Shown here piece by piece: positions 6,638-15,847 of a stretch of 61,654 bases of DNA. Below the pieces are notes generated by a model. It searched no databases. It was not told where the DNA came from and saw only the letters and a list, made by a program, of their open reading frames with translations. The position numbers were made by a program, and so were the translations under genes. The stretch comes from Bacteroidales bacterium (lineage in GTDB: Bacteria; Bacteroidota; Bacteroidia; Bacteroidales; Paludibacteraceae), in the NCBI GenBank assembly GCA_015061165.1, contig SUXC01000016.1, positions 1 through 61,654 of the forward strand. The letters run 5' to 3'. Each line of letters opens with the position of its first letter. The stretch's first letter is position 1.

Positions 6638-8248
6638 ATGCAAGTAGAACTCATTCTTCTCGTACTATCGCTCCTCTTTTTTGCGAGCATTTTTACCGAT
6701 AAAATCGGTTATAAGTTTGGTGTGCCTGCCTTGCTGCTATTCTTGGCTGTAGGTATGCTGTTTGGATCAGACGGTATTGGACGTCTTATCAACGATGACG
6801 GTGTGGGTTATATGCTCAATGTGGGTTCTGCCCAAGCCATCGGCACAATTGCGTTGTGCATTATTCTTTTCTCGGGTGGTTTGGATACCAAGTTGTCGGA
6901 TATCCGCCCCGTGATGATTCCTGGTCTGACTTTGGCGACTATCGGAGTGCTGATCACCATGCTCGTGACAGGTGTGATTACCTACTATGTTTTCGGTTGG
7001 TTACATTCAGTGGCAAGTGTGAGTATTGCTGTGGCAATGCTAATGGCATCCACGATGTCATCCACTGACTCTGCTTCGGTATTCTCTATTCTTCGTACCA
7101 ACAAAATAGGACTAAAGCACAACCTTCGTCCGTTATTGGAGTTGGAGTCGGGTGCCAACGACCCAATGGCGTATGTGCTGACCACTACTATGATTGGTAT
7201 TGTTACTGCTACCAGCAATCAAGTGACCGCCTTATCCGTAATACAAGACGTCGTTATTCAGTTGATTATGGGTGCGGTACTTGGTTTTATATTTGGTAAA
7301 GGTATTGTTAGTATTATGCGCAAGGCGGACCTTGGCAACGAGTCGCTGTATCCTCTTATGGTGCTTACGGCATGTATCTTTATCTTTAGTATCACTTATT
7401 TCCTCAAAGGCAACACCTATTTGGCAGTATATATCGGTGGTCTGGTGATTGGTAATAGCAAGTTCACTCGCAAGCGTCAAACACGCAGTTTCTTCGATGG
7501 ACTGACATGGCTGAGCCAGTTGGTTATTTTCCTTGTCTTGGGTCTGATGGTGCGTCCGCACGAACTTTTCCAATTGGAGGTCTTGCTGCCATGTCTGATT
7601 ATCAGTATCGTGATGATCTTCATCTCGCGCCCTATAGCGGTCTTCCTTTGTATGTTGCCATTCAAGCAGTATAAGCGCAACGACAAAATGCTGATGAGTT
7701 GGGTGGGACTCAAAGGTGCTGTGCCTATTATTTTTGCCATTATGTGCGAGGCGAATAATGTGCCACACGCCGATCTTATCTTCAATATCGTCTTCCTCTG
7801 CACCATTGTTTCGCTCATCGCACAGGGTACAACCTTGTCGGTGGTGGCAAAGAAACTCAAACTGGCTACTCCGCCTGTGGAACTCAAGAAACTCATCCAC
7901 TTTGATATTGATTTACCCGAGGAGATAGAGTCTTCGGCTACCGAGATTGAGGTGAAAGAGGAAATGCTCGTTCATGGCAATTTGCTCAAAAACCTTATTT
8001 TCCCTGATAAGACGTTGGTTATTATGGTGCGTCGAGGCGAAGATTTCTTCGTGCCAACGGGTAACTCCGAACTCGAAGTAGGCGATCAACTGTTGGTCAT
8101 CACCGACAACGATGCTATGCTAGCTGCTCAATATCTTGAGGAAACAAATGAAGAGGAGAGCAAACACTGGGGTGTACAACTCATTAACAATACCTGGGAC
8201 TTCGCCAAACAGAAATGGCAACAAATGATCGCTGGCAAACGTAAATAA
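6638..8248 (+). CDS. Potassium/proton antiporter, CPA1 family with TrkA-C domain
   Basis: Inner-membrane cation/proton exchanger of the NhaP2/CvrA type, which expels K+ or Na+ against protons. The 536-residue protein has about 12 hydrophobic segments over residues 1-400; the ion-binding region includes STDSASVFSILR and ELESGANDPMAYVL. A cytoplasmic TrkA-C-like domain follows (about residues 430-500, including VIMVRRGEDFFVPTGN and GDQLLVI), expected to bind a nucleotide or other ligand. Length matches the K+/H+ antiporter subgroup. The GH5-like lipoprotein gene follows after 16 bases, so the two are probably co-transcribed although the functions seem unrelated. Confidence 0.92.
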   Translation: MQVELILLVLSLLFFASIFTDKIGYKFGVPALLLFLAVGMLFGSDGIGRLINDDGVGYMLNVGSAQAIGTIALCIILFSGGLDTKLSDIRPVMIPGLTLATIGVLITMLVTGVITYYVFGWLHSVASVSIAVAMLMASTMSSTDSASVFSILRTNKIGLKHNLRPLLELESGANDPMAYVLTTTMIGIVTATSNQVTALSVIQDVVIQLIMGAVLGFIFGKGIVSIMRKADLGNESLYPLMVLTACIFIFSITYFLKGNTYLAVYIGGLVIGNSKFTRKRQTRSFFDGLTWLSQLVIFLVLGLMVRPHELFQLEVLLPCLIISIVMIFISRPIAVFLCMLPFKQYKRNDKMLMSWVGLKGAVPIIFAIMCEANNVPHADLIFNIVFLCTIVSLIAQGTTLSVVAKKLKLATPPVELKKLIHFDIDLPEEIESSATEIEVKEEMLVHGNLLKNLIFPDKTLVIMVRRGEDFFVPTGNSELEVGDQLLVITDNDAMLAAQYLEETNEEESKHWGVQLINNTWDFAKQKWQQMIAGKRK

Positions 8249-8264
8249 ACAAACATACAACACC

Positions 8265-9332
8265 ATGAAACACACATCATTATTCATCGCATGCGTATGC
8301 GTAGCATCGCTGTTCACTGCCTGCCAATCCGACGTAGATTACCAACCTTGGTCCAAGGAGAAAGCCCAAGCGTGGTACGAGTCGCACCCCTATCGTGCTG
8401 GATGTAACTTCCAGCCCAGTACCGCCATTAATCAGATTGAAATGTGGCAATCCTCCACCTTTGATGCTGCCACCATTGACCGCGAACTGGGTTGGGCAGA
8501 AGAATTGGGCTTCAACCTTATGCGCGTCTATCTGAGCAGCGTGGTATGGCAAAACGAGCCCGAAGCGTTCAAAGCGCACATCAATGAGTACCTCACCATC
8601 GCCGAGAGCCATGGCATTAAGACATTGTTTGTCTTCTTTGACGACTGCTGGAATCCTGAGTCTGCCTATGGCGAGCAACCTGCGCCTCAACCTGGTATCC
8701 ATAACTCGGGTTGGGTGCAAGACCCTGCTGTCAGTCTGCGTGCCGACACCGCGACCCTTTTCCCTATTTTGGAGCAATATGTCAAGGACGTAATGACTAC
8801 CTTCAAGGACGATGAGCGTATCTGGATGTGGGACTTGTACAACGAGCCAGGCAACTCGGGCCACAAAATGACCTCCATGCCCCTGCTGCGCAATGTCTTC
8901 CGTTGGGCGCGCGAGTGCCAAGTGAGCCAACCGCTCACCGTAGGCGTATGGTTCATGGAGTGCCCCGAACTGAATGCGTTCCAACTCGCTAACTCCGACA
9001 TTATCTCCTACCACAACTATAGCAATCCTGACAATCACCGTCAATGTATCGACACTCTCCGTCAATACGAGCGTCCTATGGTCTGCACCGAGTATATGGC
9101 ACGCCGTAATGGTAGTTACTTCCAAACGATTCTGCCGCTGCTCAAGGAGCATAATGTGGCAGCCATTAACTGGGGTTTTGTCAGTGGTAAGACGAATACC
9201 ATCTTTGCTTGGGATGAACCTATGCCCGAGGCACAAGAGCCCCCATTGTGGTTCCACGATATTTTCCGCCAAGACCATACACCTTTTAATATAGAAGAGG
9301 TGAACACCATTCAGCGTGTCATGCTCCCATAA
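8265..9332 (+). CDS. GH5-like (clan GH-A) glycoside hydrolase lipoprotein
   Basis: A 355-residue lipoprotein: the signal peptide ends in LFTAC, with lipidated Cys near residue 20. The body reads as a TIM-barrel hydrolase of clan GH-A: DLYNEPGNSG near residue 190 supplies the expected acid/base Glu, and VCTEYMA near residue 272 the expected nucleophile Glu. Related proteins are variously annotated as cellulase-family, mannanase or 1,4-beta-xylanase; substrate cannot be told from sequence. There is no carbohydrate-binding module and no susC/susD pair nearby. The gene lies between the antiporter and galM, in a cluster that may handle galactose-containing sugars. Confidence 0.8.
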   Translation: MKHTSLFIACVCVASLFTACQSDVDYQPWSKEKAQAWYESHPYRAGCNFQPSTAINQIEMWQSSTFDAATIDRELGWAEELGFNLMRVYLSSVVWQNEPEAFKAHINEYLTIAESHGIKTLFVFFDDCWNPESAYGEQPAPQPGIHNSGWVQDPAVSLRADTATLFPILEQYVKDVMTTFKDDERIWMWDLYNEPGNSGHKMTSMPLLRNVFRWARECQVSQPLTVGVWFMECPELNAFQLANSDIISYHNYSNPDNHRQCIDTLRQYERPMVCTEYMARRNGSYFQTILPLLKEHNVAAINWGFVSGKTNTIFAWDEPMPEAQEPPLWFHDIFRQDHTPFNIEEVNTIQRVMLP

Positions 9333-9336
9333 AACA

Positions 9337-10494
9337 ATGACCACCATGAAAACAACGGCTAAGATTATAACCCTCATACTATCTATCACTATGTTAGCAT
9401 GTACCACGAGTGAGCAACCCACTCAGAGCGGATTGCTGCGCAGTCATTTTCAGACCGAGCATGCAGGCATGCCCACCGACCTCTATACGCTGACCAATCA
9501 GCAGGGTATGGAAGTCTGTTTTACGAATTTCGGCGGACGTATTGTCAGCATTATGGTGCCCGATAAGAATGGACAGCTGCTGGACGTTTGCCTCGGACAC
9601 GACTCCATAGCCGACTATATCCGCTATGGCTATCAGGGCTGCAACTTCGGTGCGCTCATTGGTCGCTACGGCAATCGTATCAAGGAGGGCCGTTTCACCT
9701 TGGACGGCGTAGAGTACCAATTGCCTCGCAACAACGATGGCAACTGCCTGCACGGTGGAGGCGAAGTGGCATTCCATAACCGCGTATGGGAAGCAATGCC
9801 TATCAGCGACAGCAGTATCGCTTTCTGCACTGTGAGCGAAGATGGCGAGGACGGCTTCCCCGGTACATTGCGCGTCAAAGTGACCTACACCTTGACCGAC
9901 GACAATGCTATCCGCATAGACTACGAGGCCACCACCGACAAGCCGACGGTCATTAATCTCACCAACCACTGCTATTTCTGCTTGAGTGGCGACCCCAGTC
10001 GCGATGTCATGCATGAGATACTCTATCTCAATGCCGAGGCATACACCCCTGTGGATGGCAATGTGGCAGCGACAGGCGAAGTGGCTACGGTGGAGAACAC
10101 CCCATTCGACTTCCGTACCCCCACCCGTATCGGTGAGAGAATCAATGACACGACCCATCAGCAGATCATTAACGGTCGTGGCTATGACCACAACTGGATA
10201 CTGGCTACCCATGGCGATATAAGTGCCGTGGCAGGCATATTGTATGACCCTACGACAGGTATCGAAATGCGCATACATACCGACCAACCCGGTGTGCAAT
10301 TCTATGCCGGCAACTTCTTGGACGGCAGTTTCTTGGGTAAGAATGGCGTGGCATACCCTCGCCGTAGCGGTCTCTGCTTTGAGACCCAGCACTTCCCTGA
10401 TAGTCCAAACCAACCTGCTTTCCCATCGACCACCTTGCGTCCGGGAGAGACATATACTACAACAACTATCTATAAATTTGATATAAGATTATGA
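9337..10494 (+). CDS. galM: Aldose 1-epimerase lipoprotein (galactose mutarotase)
   Basis: Interconverts alpha and beta anomers of galactose and other aldoses, feeding the alpha form to GalK. Family motifs are CLHGGGEVAFHNRVWE, the catalytic-His region NLTNHCYFCL, and the C-terminal catalytic Glu in GLCFETQHFPDSPNQP. The N-terminus carries a lipoprotein signal ending TMLAC, so the enzyme is exported and probably works in the periplasm. The start is uncertain: frames open at 9316 (overlapping the upstream gene), 9337 and 9346 are possible; 9337 or 9346 gives the cleanest signal peptide. Its stop overlaps the galK start as ATGA. Confidence 0.93.
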   Translation: MTTMKTTAKIITLILSITMLACTTSEQPTQSGLLRSHFQTEHAGMPTDLYTLTNQQGMEVCFTNFGGRIVSIMVPDKNGQLLDVCLGHDSIADYIRYGYQGCNFGALIGRYGNRIKEGRFTLDGVEYQLPRNNDGNCLHGGGEVAFHNRVWEAMPISDSSIAFCTVSEDGEDGFPGTLRVKVTYTLTDDNAIRIDYEATTDKPTVINLTNHCYFCLSGDPSRDVMHEILYLNAEAYTPVDGNVAATGEVATVENTPFDFRTPTRIGERINDTTHQQIINGRGYDHNWILATHGDISAVAGILYDPTTGIEMRIHTDQPGVQFYAGNFLDGSFLGKNGVAYPRRSGLCFETQHFPDSPNQPAFPSTTLRPGETYTTTTIYKFDIRL

Positions 10495-11654
10495 ATACCC
10501 TTGAACTAAAATCTGCCTACGAGGCAGCTTATCACAAGTCAGCTACTGCCATCTATTTCGCACCGGGTCGTGTGAATCTGATTGGCGAACATACGGATTA
10601 TAACGGCGGTTTTGTCTTCCCATGTGCGCTGAGTTTTGGTACCTATCTGTTGGTAGCACCCAATGATGAGCAGAAGATTAATTTCCGCTCTTTGAATGTA
10701 GAAGCGGTCTATTCGCTCGAACTGAGCCAACTCACTACGCCATTGCCCGACAAGGCATGGGCTAACTATCCTATCGGTGTCTTTGCGCAGTTCATTAAGC
10801 GCGGTGTGGTGATTGAGCAGGGCTATGATATATTGTTCTGGGGCAATGTACCCGCAGGTGCAGGACTGAGCAGTAGTGCCGCTATGGAGGTCGTGACGGC
10901 CTATGCGCTCAACGAGTTGTTGGGTACGGGCTTCGACCGCACCGAACTGGCTAAGATTGGTCAGAAAGCCGAGCACGAGTATGCAGGCGTAATGTGCGGT
11001 ATCATGGATCAGTTTGCTTCCTCGCATGGTAAGCAAGACCATGCTATTTATCTGAACTGCGATACATTGGCGTTTGACTTGGTGCCAGTGAAGTTGGAGG
11101 GCATAAAGGTGGTGGTCAGCAACACCCACTCGCCTCACCATTTGGATTCGGGTGCATACAATGACCGTGTGCGTCAATGCCGTTTGGCGGTGGAGCAACT
11201 CGCTGCGCTGCGCCCTATCAAGTACTTGGCTGAACTCTCGCAAGCCGATTTTGAGCAAGTGGAGCACGCTATCACGGATGAGGTAGCACACCGCCGTGCG
11301 CGCCACGTGGTGGGCGAAGTACAACGCACCAAGGATGCGGTAGAGGCATTGCAACAGGGCGATATTGAGCAGTTTGGCGTGCTCATGAATCAGAGCCATA
11401 TCTCCCTGCGCGATGACTATGAGGTGACTGGTCCTGAGTTGGACGCATTGGCAGAAGCAGCATGGAAAGTGGAAGGCGTACTCGGTAGCCGTATGACGGG
11501 TGGTGGCTTTGGTGGCTGCACCGTATCCTTGGTGCGCGAAGAGGCCATTCCGACCTTCATTGAGCAAGTAGGAAAGGAATATACCGAGAAGACAGGTCTG
11601 AAAGCCGATTTCTATATCGCTGAGATTGGCAACGGTGCACACCGAGTGGAGTAA
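10491..11654 (+). CDS. galK: Galactokinase
   Basis: Phosphorylates alpha-D-galactose to galactose-1-phosphate (Leloir pathway, cytoplasm). The 387-residue GHMP kinase has the galactokinase signature PGRVNLIGEHTDYNGG near residue 24, the ATP-binding PAGAGLSSSAAMEV near residue 125, and the C-terminal GSRMTGGGFGGCT. Length is normal. Its ATG overlaps the galM stop codon by four bases, indicating translational coupling. No galT, galE or sugar importer lies in the window. The gene ends before a strong bidirectional hairpin at 11703-11737. Confidence 0.97.
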   Translation: MNTLELKSAYEAAYHKSATAIYFAPGRVNLIGEHTDYNGGFVFPCALSFGTYLLVAPNDEQKINFRSLNVEAVYSLELSQLTTPLPDKAWANYPIGVFAQFIKRGVVIEQGYDILFWGNVPAGAGLSSSAAMEVVTAYALNELLGTGFDRTELAKIGQKAEHEYAGVMCGIMDQFASSHGKQDHAIYLNCDTLAFDLVPVKLEGIKVVVSNTHSPHHLDSGAYNDRVRQCRLAVEQLAALRPIKYLAELSQADFEQVEHAITDEVAHRRARHVVGEVQRTKDAVEALQQGDIEQFGVLMNQSHISLRDDYEVTGPELDALAEAAWKVEGVLGSRMTGGGFGGCTVSLVREEAIPTFIEQVGKEYTEKTGLKADFYIAEIGNGAHRVE

Positions 11655-11702
11655 TATCCGCGTGGTATGCATTAATAAGGTTTAAGATAACTGAGAAGAT
11701 AG

Positions 11703-11737
11703 AAAAATCGCTGGCTACAAACGTGCCAGCGATTTTT
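11703..11737. terminator. Bidirectional terminator overlapping the GT3 stop codon
   Basis: A 13-bp perfect stem (11703-11715 with 11725-11737) with A-run and T-run flanks serves galK from the left and the glycogen synthase gene from the right. The convergent gene's TAG stop lies at 11715-11717, so the right half of the stem is the last few codons of that gene. Confidence 0.8.
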
Positions 11738-13175
11738 TGAGTGCTATAGCGTATGCTTCGCGGTAGTAGGAGAAGAAGTTCTTCCATTCCGCTTTTAGCG
11801 CTAATTCTACGGCTGCCTTGCGTGCGGCTGCCACCTTGCGTGGGGTGAGCGAGAGGTAATACGCAATGGTATTGACGATATGACCTATCACGTCATCCGT
11901 GTTGCTATCGTTGCGGTAAATGACCGCCACACCCTTGTCAATCGTAGTGCATCCCTGCTCCTCGCACCATACACCATAGCCGCTGAGAGTGGTGCATATG
12001 GTAGGCACATGGAATGCCATACTCTCGAGTGGTGTATAACCCCATGGCTCATAGTAACTTGGGAAAACCGTCAAGTCCAGACCTATCAGTAGGTCGTAGT
12101 AAGGCAAGTTGAGTACCCCGTCATTGCCATTGAGATAGGTAGGTACAAACACCACGTGTACATTGCCTACGGTGAAGTCCTCACGCTCCAGGTATGGAAT
12201 CATGACGAAAGCAATCACTTGCCTCATCGCCTCCTCGCCTAATCGCCTCATTGCCTCCAAGAAGACATCTATACCTTTGTTCTTCCATTCGTAGCGACCA
12301 GCAGTACCGATAAGCATATCAGTAGATTGTGCATCAACACCTTTCGCGCGCGCGAGGGATATTAAGGTACTGCGCGCGCGCTTGCGCGCGGTATCGAAGT
12401 CCTTGCCTTGTGGCACGAAGTCCTGCTCAAAACCATTGGGAGTAACAATATCTACAGGTTTGTCCAATAATTGCTTACACTCGCGTGCAGTGAGATGACT
12501 GACGGTGGTGAAGCAATCGGCATAATGCGCCGCTTTCTTTTCGGCAGAGTGTTTGCTGACCATGTTCAGCTCCTGCGCCATTTGGTCACCGTGGAAACCA
12601 TCAAAGCAATCATACAATGGCTTGCCATTGCCCGCAATACTGCGACCAATACTAGTAGCGTGGGTGGTAAAGAGCGTACCGATAGCAGGGCAATGCTCGC
12701 GCAGGTAGAGGATAGTGAACGCCGTTTGCCACTCGTTGCAATGCATAACGGTGGTTGGCATGCCAAGGTGTTGGTATAGACTCTCTGCTACTTGTCCAAC
12801 AGCGTAAGCAAAAAGGCAACTCTCATCATAGTCGCCGTAGGCTGCATGGCTCTGTACTCCATATTTCTCCCACGCATGAGAGAAAATACGATTCTTATCA
12901 GCCCACAGTTCATCCCACTTGAGGAGTACGGCAATCGGTTTGCCAGGCACTTGCCAACGGCCTACGCGTACACCACGAGGACGCCAACCTTTGAGCAATG
13001 TCTTGCTCTCCTTGAAGGTCAAATTGGAATGTTCACCAAAATCGGGACCAAAAAATACTACTTTATCTTTATGTTCTGCTTGCATAGAGGCAGCGCGCGT
13101 AGAGAGAACGGCATAGATACCGCCTACACGATTGCATACCTCCCAACTGGTCTCAAAAATATATTGGGGCTGCAT
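11715..13175 (-). CDS. Glycogen synthase, GT3 family
   Basis: Retaining glycosyltransferase that elongates alpha-1,4-glucan. The N-terminus FETSWEVCNRVGGIYAVLST matches the start of eukaryotic-type GT3 glycogen synthases rather than bacterial GlgA (GT5). The GT-B C-terminal domain contains the E-x7-E-type motif in YYEPWGYTPLESMAF. At 486 residues it is shorter than animal enzymes and lacks their phosphorylated extensions. A run of four 8-base repeats (12222-12253) encodes the repetitive EAMRRLGEEAMR, and an alternating GC stretch at 12347-12392 encodes an Arg/Ala-rich loop. It is last in a likely operon: pRiA4b-like gene, miaA, PKD lipoprotein, glycogen synthase, with gaps of 2-8 bases. Confidence 0.88.
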   Translation of the reverse strand: MQPQYIFETSWEVCNRVGGIYAVLSTRAASMQAEHKDKVVFFGPDFGEHSNLTFKESKTLLKGWRPRGVRVGRWQVPGKPIAVLLKWDELWADKNRIFSHAWEKYGVQSHAAYGDYDESCLFAYAVGQVAESLYQHLGMPTTVMHCNEWQTAFTILYLREHCPAIGTLFTTHATSIGRSIAGNGKPLYDCFDGFHGDQMAQELNMVSKHSAEKKAAHYADCFTTVSHLTARECKQLLDKPVDIVTPNGFEQDFVPQGKDFDTARKRARSTLISLARAKGVDAQSTDMLIGTAGRYEWKNKGIDVFLEAMRRLGEEAMRQVIAFVMIPYLEREDFTVGNVHVVFVPTYLNGNDGVLNLPYYDLLIGLDLTVFPSYYEPWGYTPLESMAFHVPTICTTLSGYGVWCEEQGCTTIDKGVAVIYRNDSNTDDVIGHIVNTIAYYLSLTPRKVAAARKAAVELALKAEWKNFFSYYREAYAIALKKSLARL

Positions 13176-13178
13176 GAT

Positions 13179-14219
13179 TTATTGTAGATTATTATTGACT
13201 ACGATGCGGTCAATATCACTTATGTTATTATACAATTCAGGGGTTGTCGCAAATTGATTATTCTTGCTCTTGATGAGTGGCATAGCCTTCAAACCGCTAT
13301 TTGTAGCCCAATAGAGGCGATTGCGTTGTGCATCTACGTATATTGCTCCTGTGGCTTCGGGGTCAATGAGTGTTATATGCTGTCCATTAAAATTGGCTAC
13401 ATATAGACCTTCTGGAGTGGTGATATACCACTTTTGTTCCACTTTGTCCATTTGCAAACGCAGGATAGTATGATTAGGGAAAATAGCTTGCATCTTGCTG
13501 GCGTAGAATGTAACTCCGTTAAAGGTAACTGTAGTGTCGCTCGATGATTGCAATAGGTTTTTATCCTCAGAGTTGGCATCAATAGGCTCTTCCAGATAGC
13601 CATTAATCATACGTTGTCGCAAAGGCATTTTCGTTCTGCCCATCACGATGGCAGGTGCTTTGGTCTCATAGATATCGAACGTTTTTTCGGGGGAATAGAC
13701 CTTCCCATTTTGCGTGATAGTCAGTGCCACTGTGGCTTTCTGGTCGTATTTGGTGAAATACACGGTGATAGATCTGCTCTCCAATGTGCCGGCTACTAAA
13801 TGACATTCTTCGGGCAAATTCCATTGATAGGTCAGTGCATAATTAAATGGGTTATATACGTTCGCTGTGAGAACAACATCGGTGTAGTGGCATATAGAGT
13901 CAGTAGATGCCACAAAGGTTGGTATGGTATCATATACCGTGATAGTGCGAGTATAGGTGTTATGTTTGGCACTATCCACCATCAGGGTAACGAGGTACTC
14001 ACCAGGCTTCTTAAAGGTATGACTTGGGTGTTTTAGCACACTGGTGACATTATCACCAAAATCCCAATTCCAATTTTCGCCTGCGCTACTACTATTGTTG
14101 AACTTCACTGCTTCACCAGCTTTAGGTTCCGAAGGTGAAAAGGTGAAATCTACATCCACTTTCTTGCATCCTGCAATCATCATTGCGAATGCCATACAAA
14201 TTATAATTGTTTTCTTCAT
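13179..14219 (-). CDS. PKD-domain lipoprotein
   Basis: A 346-residue secreted protein with a lipoprotein signal (lipobox IAGC near residue 18). Residues 24-95 form a PKD domain with the hallmark WNWDFGD followed by HTFKKPGEYLVTL. The rest resembles Ig-like and beta-propeller-like surface modules, ending with YVDAQRNRLYWATNSGLKAM, a segment typical of propeller blades. It probably sits on the outer membrane. It is three bases from the glycogen synthase gene and eight from miaA, so it is translated from the same message. No enzymatic motif is visible. Confidence 0.78.
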   Translation of the reverse strand: MKKTIIICMAFAMMIAGCKKVDVDFTFSPSEPKAGEAVKFNNSSSAGENWNWDFGDNVTSVLKHPSHTFKKPGEYLVTLMVDSAKHNTYTRTITVYDTIPTFVASTDSICHYTDVVLTANVYNPFNYALTYQWNLPEECHLVAGTLESRSITVYFTKYDQKATVALTITQNGKVYSPEKTFDIYETKAPAIVMGRTKMPLRQRMINGYLEEPIDANSEDKNLLQSSSDTTVTFNGVTFYASKMQAIFPNHTILRLQMDKVEQKWYITTPEGLYVANFNGQHITLIDPEATGAIYVDAQRNRLYWATNSGLKAMPLIKSKNNQFATTPELYNNISDIDRIVVNNNLQ

Positions 14220-14227
14220 ATTCTAAT

Positions 14228-15124
14228 CTAAATGCGATTCCTCCACCATGTCATTTGTCGTTTGGCATAGTGTCGGCTATTTTGTTTTATCATTTCAACG
14301 GCTTTTTCGAGTGTCCATTCACCGTGTAGGTAGCGTAATAGCTCTTTGTATCCTACGGTGTTTACGCTATTTGGGAGCGTAGAATAGTCGTAGTTAGCGG
14401 TAGGCTGAGTGGGAATATCCAATTGCTCAAATGCTTGTATAGCCTCTTGTAATAGCCCCGCTTCCATCATTTTCTCCACTCGCAGATTAATGCGCTCATA
14501 CAACTCTTCTCGTGGGCGTTCTACTAATACATACTCCACCTCCCATTGTCCATTGCTCGTTGCCAATCGTCTATCGCCCATTGCCTTTCGTCTTAACTCC
14601 GAATACCTCTGTCCACTAATTTGACATACCTCTATGCAGTGCATGAGCCGTTGTGGATTTTGCTGATCCACCTCTTGCCAATATGCGGGGTCCAAGCGTT
14701 GTACTTCGCTTTGCAGCCATTCCAAGCCCTGTTGTTGGTAGGTCTGACGTATCTGTTCACGCAGTTCGTGGGGAATATCGGGCATATCGTCTAACCCGTT
14801 GCACAATGCCTCCACATACATCATACTACCTCCCACTACCACTACAATGTCGTGCGACTGAAATAATTGCTGCAATAGTGCTTCGGCATCACGTGCGAAC
14901 TGTCCTGCACTGTAGGTCTCATTGAGTGCTTTGAAGCCTACCAGATAGTGTTTGGCTTGTTGCTGCTCTTGTGCGGTTGGTGCTGCGGTACCAATAGGCA
15001 AATCGCGGTAAATCTGTCGTGAATCAGCACTAATAATGGGGCAACTATATTGCTTTGCCACCTCTATAGCGCGAGCCGTCTTGCCCACACCTGTAGCACC
15101 TATCACGACAATCAGCTTTTTCAC
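14228..15124 (-). CDS. miaA: tRNA dimethylallyltransferase MiaA
   Basis: Transfers a dimethylallyl group to A37 of tRNAs reading UNN codons, producing the substrate of MiaB. The 298-residue protein has the P-loop GATGVGKTARAIEVA, the SADSRQIYRDLPIGTAAP segment and the GGSMMYVEAL motif. Between LRRKAMG and the conserved PREELYERIN there is an unusual low-complexity stretch encoded by seven 7-base repeats (14542-14590). The segment replaces a variable loop, so the enzyme is probably active. Gaps of two and eight bases to its neighbours indicate an operon. Confidence 0.95.
   Translation of the reverse strand: MKKLIVVIGATGVGKTARAIEVAKQYSCPIISADSRQIYRDLPIGTAAPTAQEQQQAKHYLVGFKALNETYSAGQFARDAEALLQQLFQSHDIVVVVGGSMMYVEALCNGLDDMPDIPHELREQIRQTYQQQGLEWLQSEVQRLDPAYWQEVDQQNPQRLMHCIEVCQISGQRYSELRRKAMGDRRLATSNGQWEVEYVLVERPREELYERINLRVEKMMEAGLLQEAIQAFEQLDIPTQPTANYDYSTLPNSVNTVGYKELLRYLHGEWTLEKAVEMIKQNSRHYAKRQMTWWRNRI
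14542..14590. repeat. Seven tandem 7-base repeats inside miaA
   Basis: Degenerate heptamers in register: CCCATTG, TCCATTG, CTCGTTG, CCAATCG, TCTATCG, CCCATTG, CCTTTCG. They encode a variable loop of MiaA ahead of the PREELYERI motif. Confidence 0.75.
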
Positions 15125-15126
15125 AC

Positions 15127-15675
15127 TTAAAACATCGAACCGTCATCAAAACTCAGGTCTTGATAACTATCCATATCTAAGTCGCCATCATCATACTGAC
15201 TATCGCCATAGAAATCATCATCAATATCCCATTCGTTGGCTTTGGCTTTTGTTGGGTCAATGATATCCTCTTGCAATAGTTGCACAGGTGCGATGCCAGA
15301 AGATTCTATACATTCGACACCGCTACGCATGCCCGGTAAGATGTCGGATACGCGACCAAAGAAGCAACGCTCATTCATTGGGTCGAACACATAAATCAGT
15401 CGTTGTCCGTTGTCTTCGAGCAGTTCACTCAAACGGGTGGACTCCATGACCATATTGTCGTATTCGAAGTTGCTGCCCATCTCCACAAGGGTTACCTCTT
15501 GCCCTTTCTCCCAACGCTCATTACACATAAAGAATGATGTCATTTGATCATCGGGGTAACCTGCGCTTTGGAGAATAGCATGATGCAACTCTAAAAAGGT
15601 AGCCTCGCTATCGGCTTCGTATATGCGACGAAAATCATCTGCTTCATCGCATGAAAATTTGATTTGGTATATCAT
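15127..15675 (-). CDS. pRiA4b ORF-3-like protein
   Basis: A 182-residue acidic protein related to plasmid pRiA4b ORF-3 and IS1096 TnpR-like families; such proteins are widespread on Bacteroidota chromosomes with no known role. Residues 1-60 carry the family pattern (FRRIYEADSEATFLELHHAIL, then AGYPDDQMTSFFM), followed by the Leu-rich, Asp-bearing core and an extremely acidic tail (DIDDDFYGDSQYDDGDLDMD). It heads the operon with miaA (2-base gap). A -7 box, TATCTTTGC on the minus strand at 15718-15726, lies 43 bases upstream. No transposase is present, so it is not part of a mobile element here. Confidence 0.8.
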   Translation of the reverse strand: MIYQIKFSCDEADDFRRIYEADSEATFLELHHAILQSAGYPDDQMTSFFMCNERWEKGQEVTLVEMGSNFEYDNMVMESTRLSELLEDNGQRLIYVFDPMNERCFFGRVSDILPGMRSGVECIESSGIAPVQLLQEDIIDPTKAKANEWDIDDDFYGDSQYDDGDLDMDSYQDLSFDDGSMF

Positions 15676-15717
15676 AATATATTCAAGAGTTTTTCAAAAA
15701 AAACTACTATTTGGCGT

Positions 15718-15726
15718 GCAAAGATA
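15718..15726 (-). promoter_or_regulatory. -7 box for the pRiA4b-like/miaA/PKD/glycogen synthase operon
   Basis: TATCTTTGC on the minus strand matches the Bacteroidota -7 consensus, at a normal distance from the start codon at 15675. Confidence 0.6.
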
Positions 15727-15798
15727 CTGCTTTTTTTGCAAATATGCAACGTTTCTATACATTTTTTTGTGTAATTGCATAATAATATCAGAAAATGC

Positions 15799-15830
15799 TT
15801 GTGTATTTGAGAAAAAAGTAGTACTTTTGC
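15799..15830 (+). promoter_or_regulatory. Promoter of the nucleosidase gene
   Basis: TTG at 15799-15801, a 20-base spacer, then TACTTTTGC at 15822-15830; the ATG is at 15848. Confidence 0.65.
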
Positions 15831-15847
15831 GTAAAAACAAGAAGTTT

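Noticed and set aside
15127..15675. Insertion-sequence passenger gene (name suggests IS1096)
   Set aside because: No transposase or terminal repeats; the gene is tightly linked to miaA in what looks like a normal operon.
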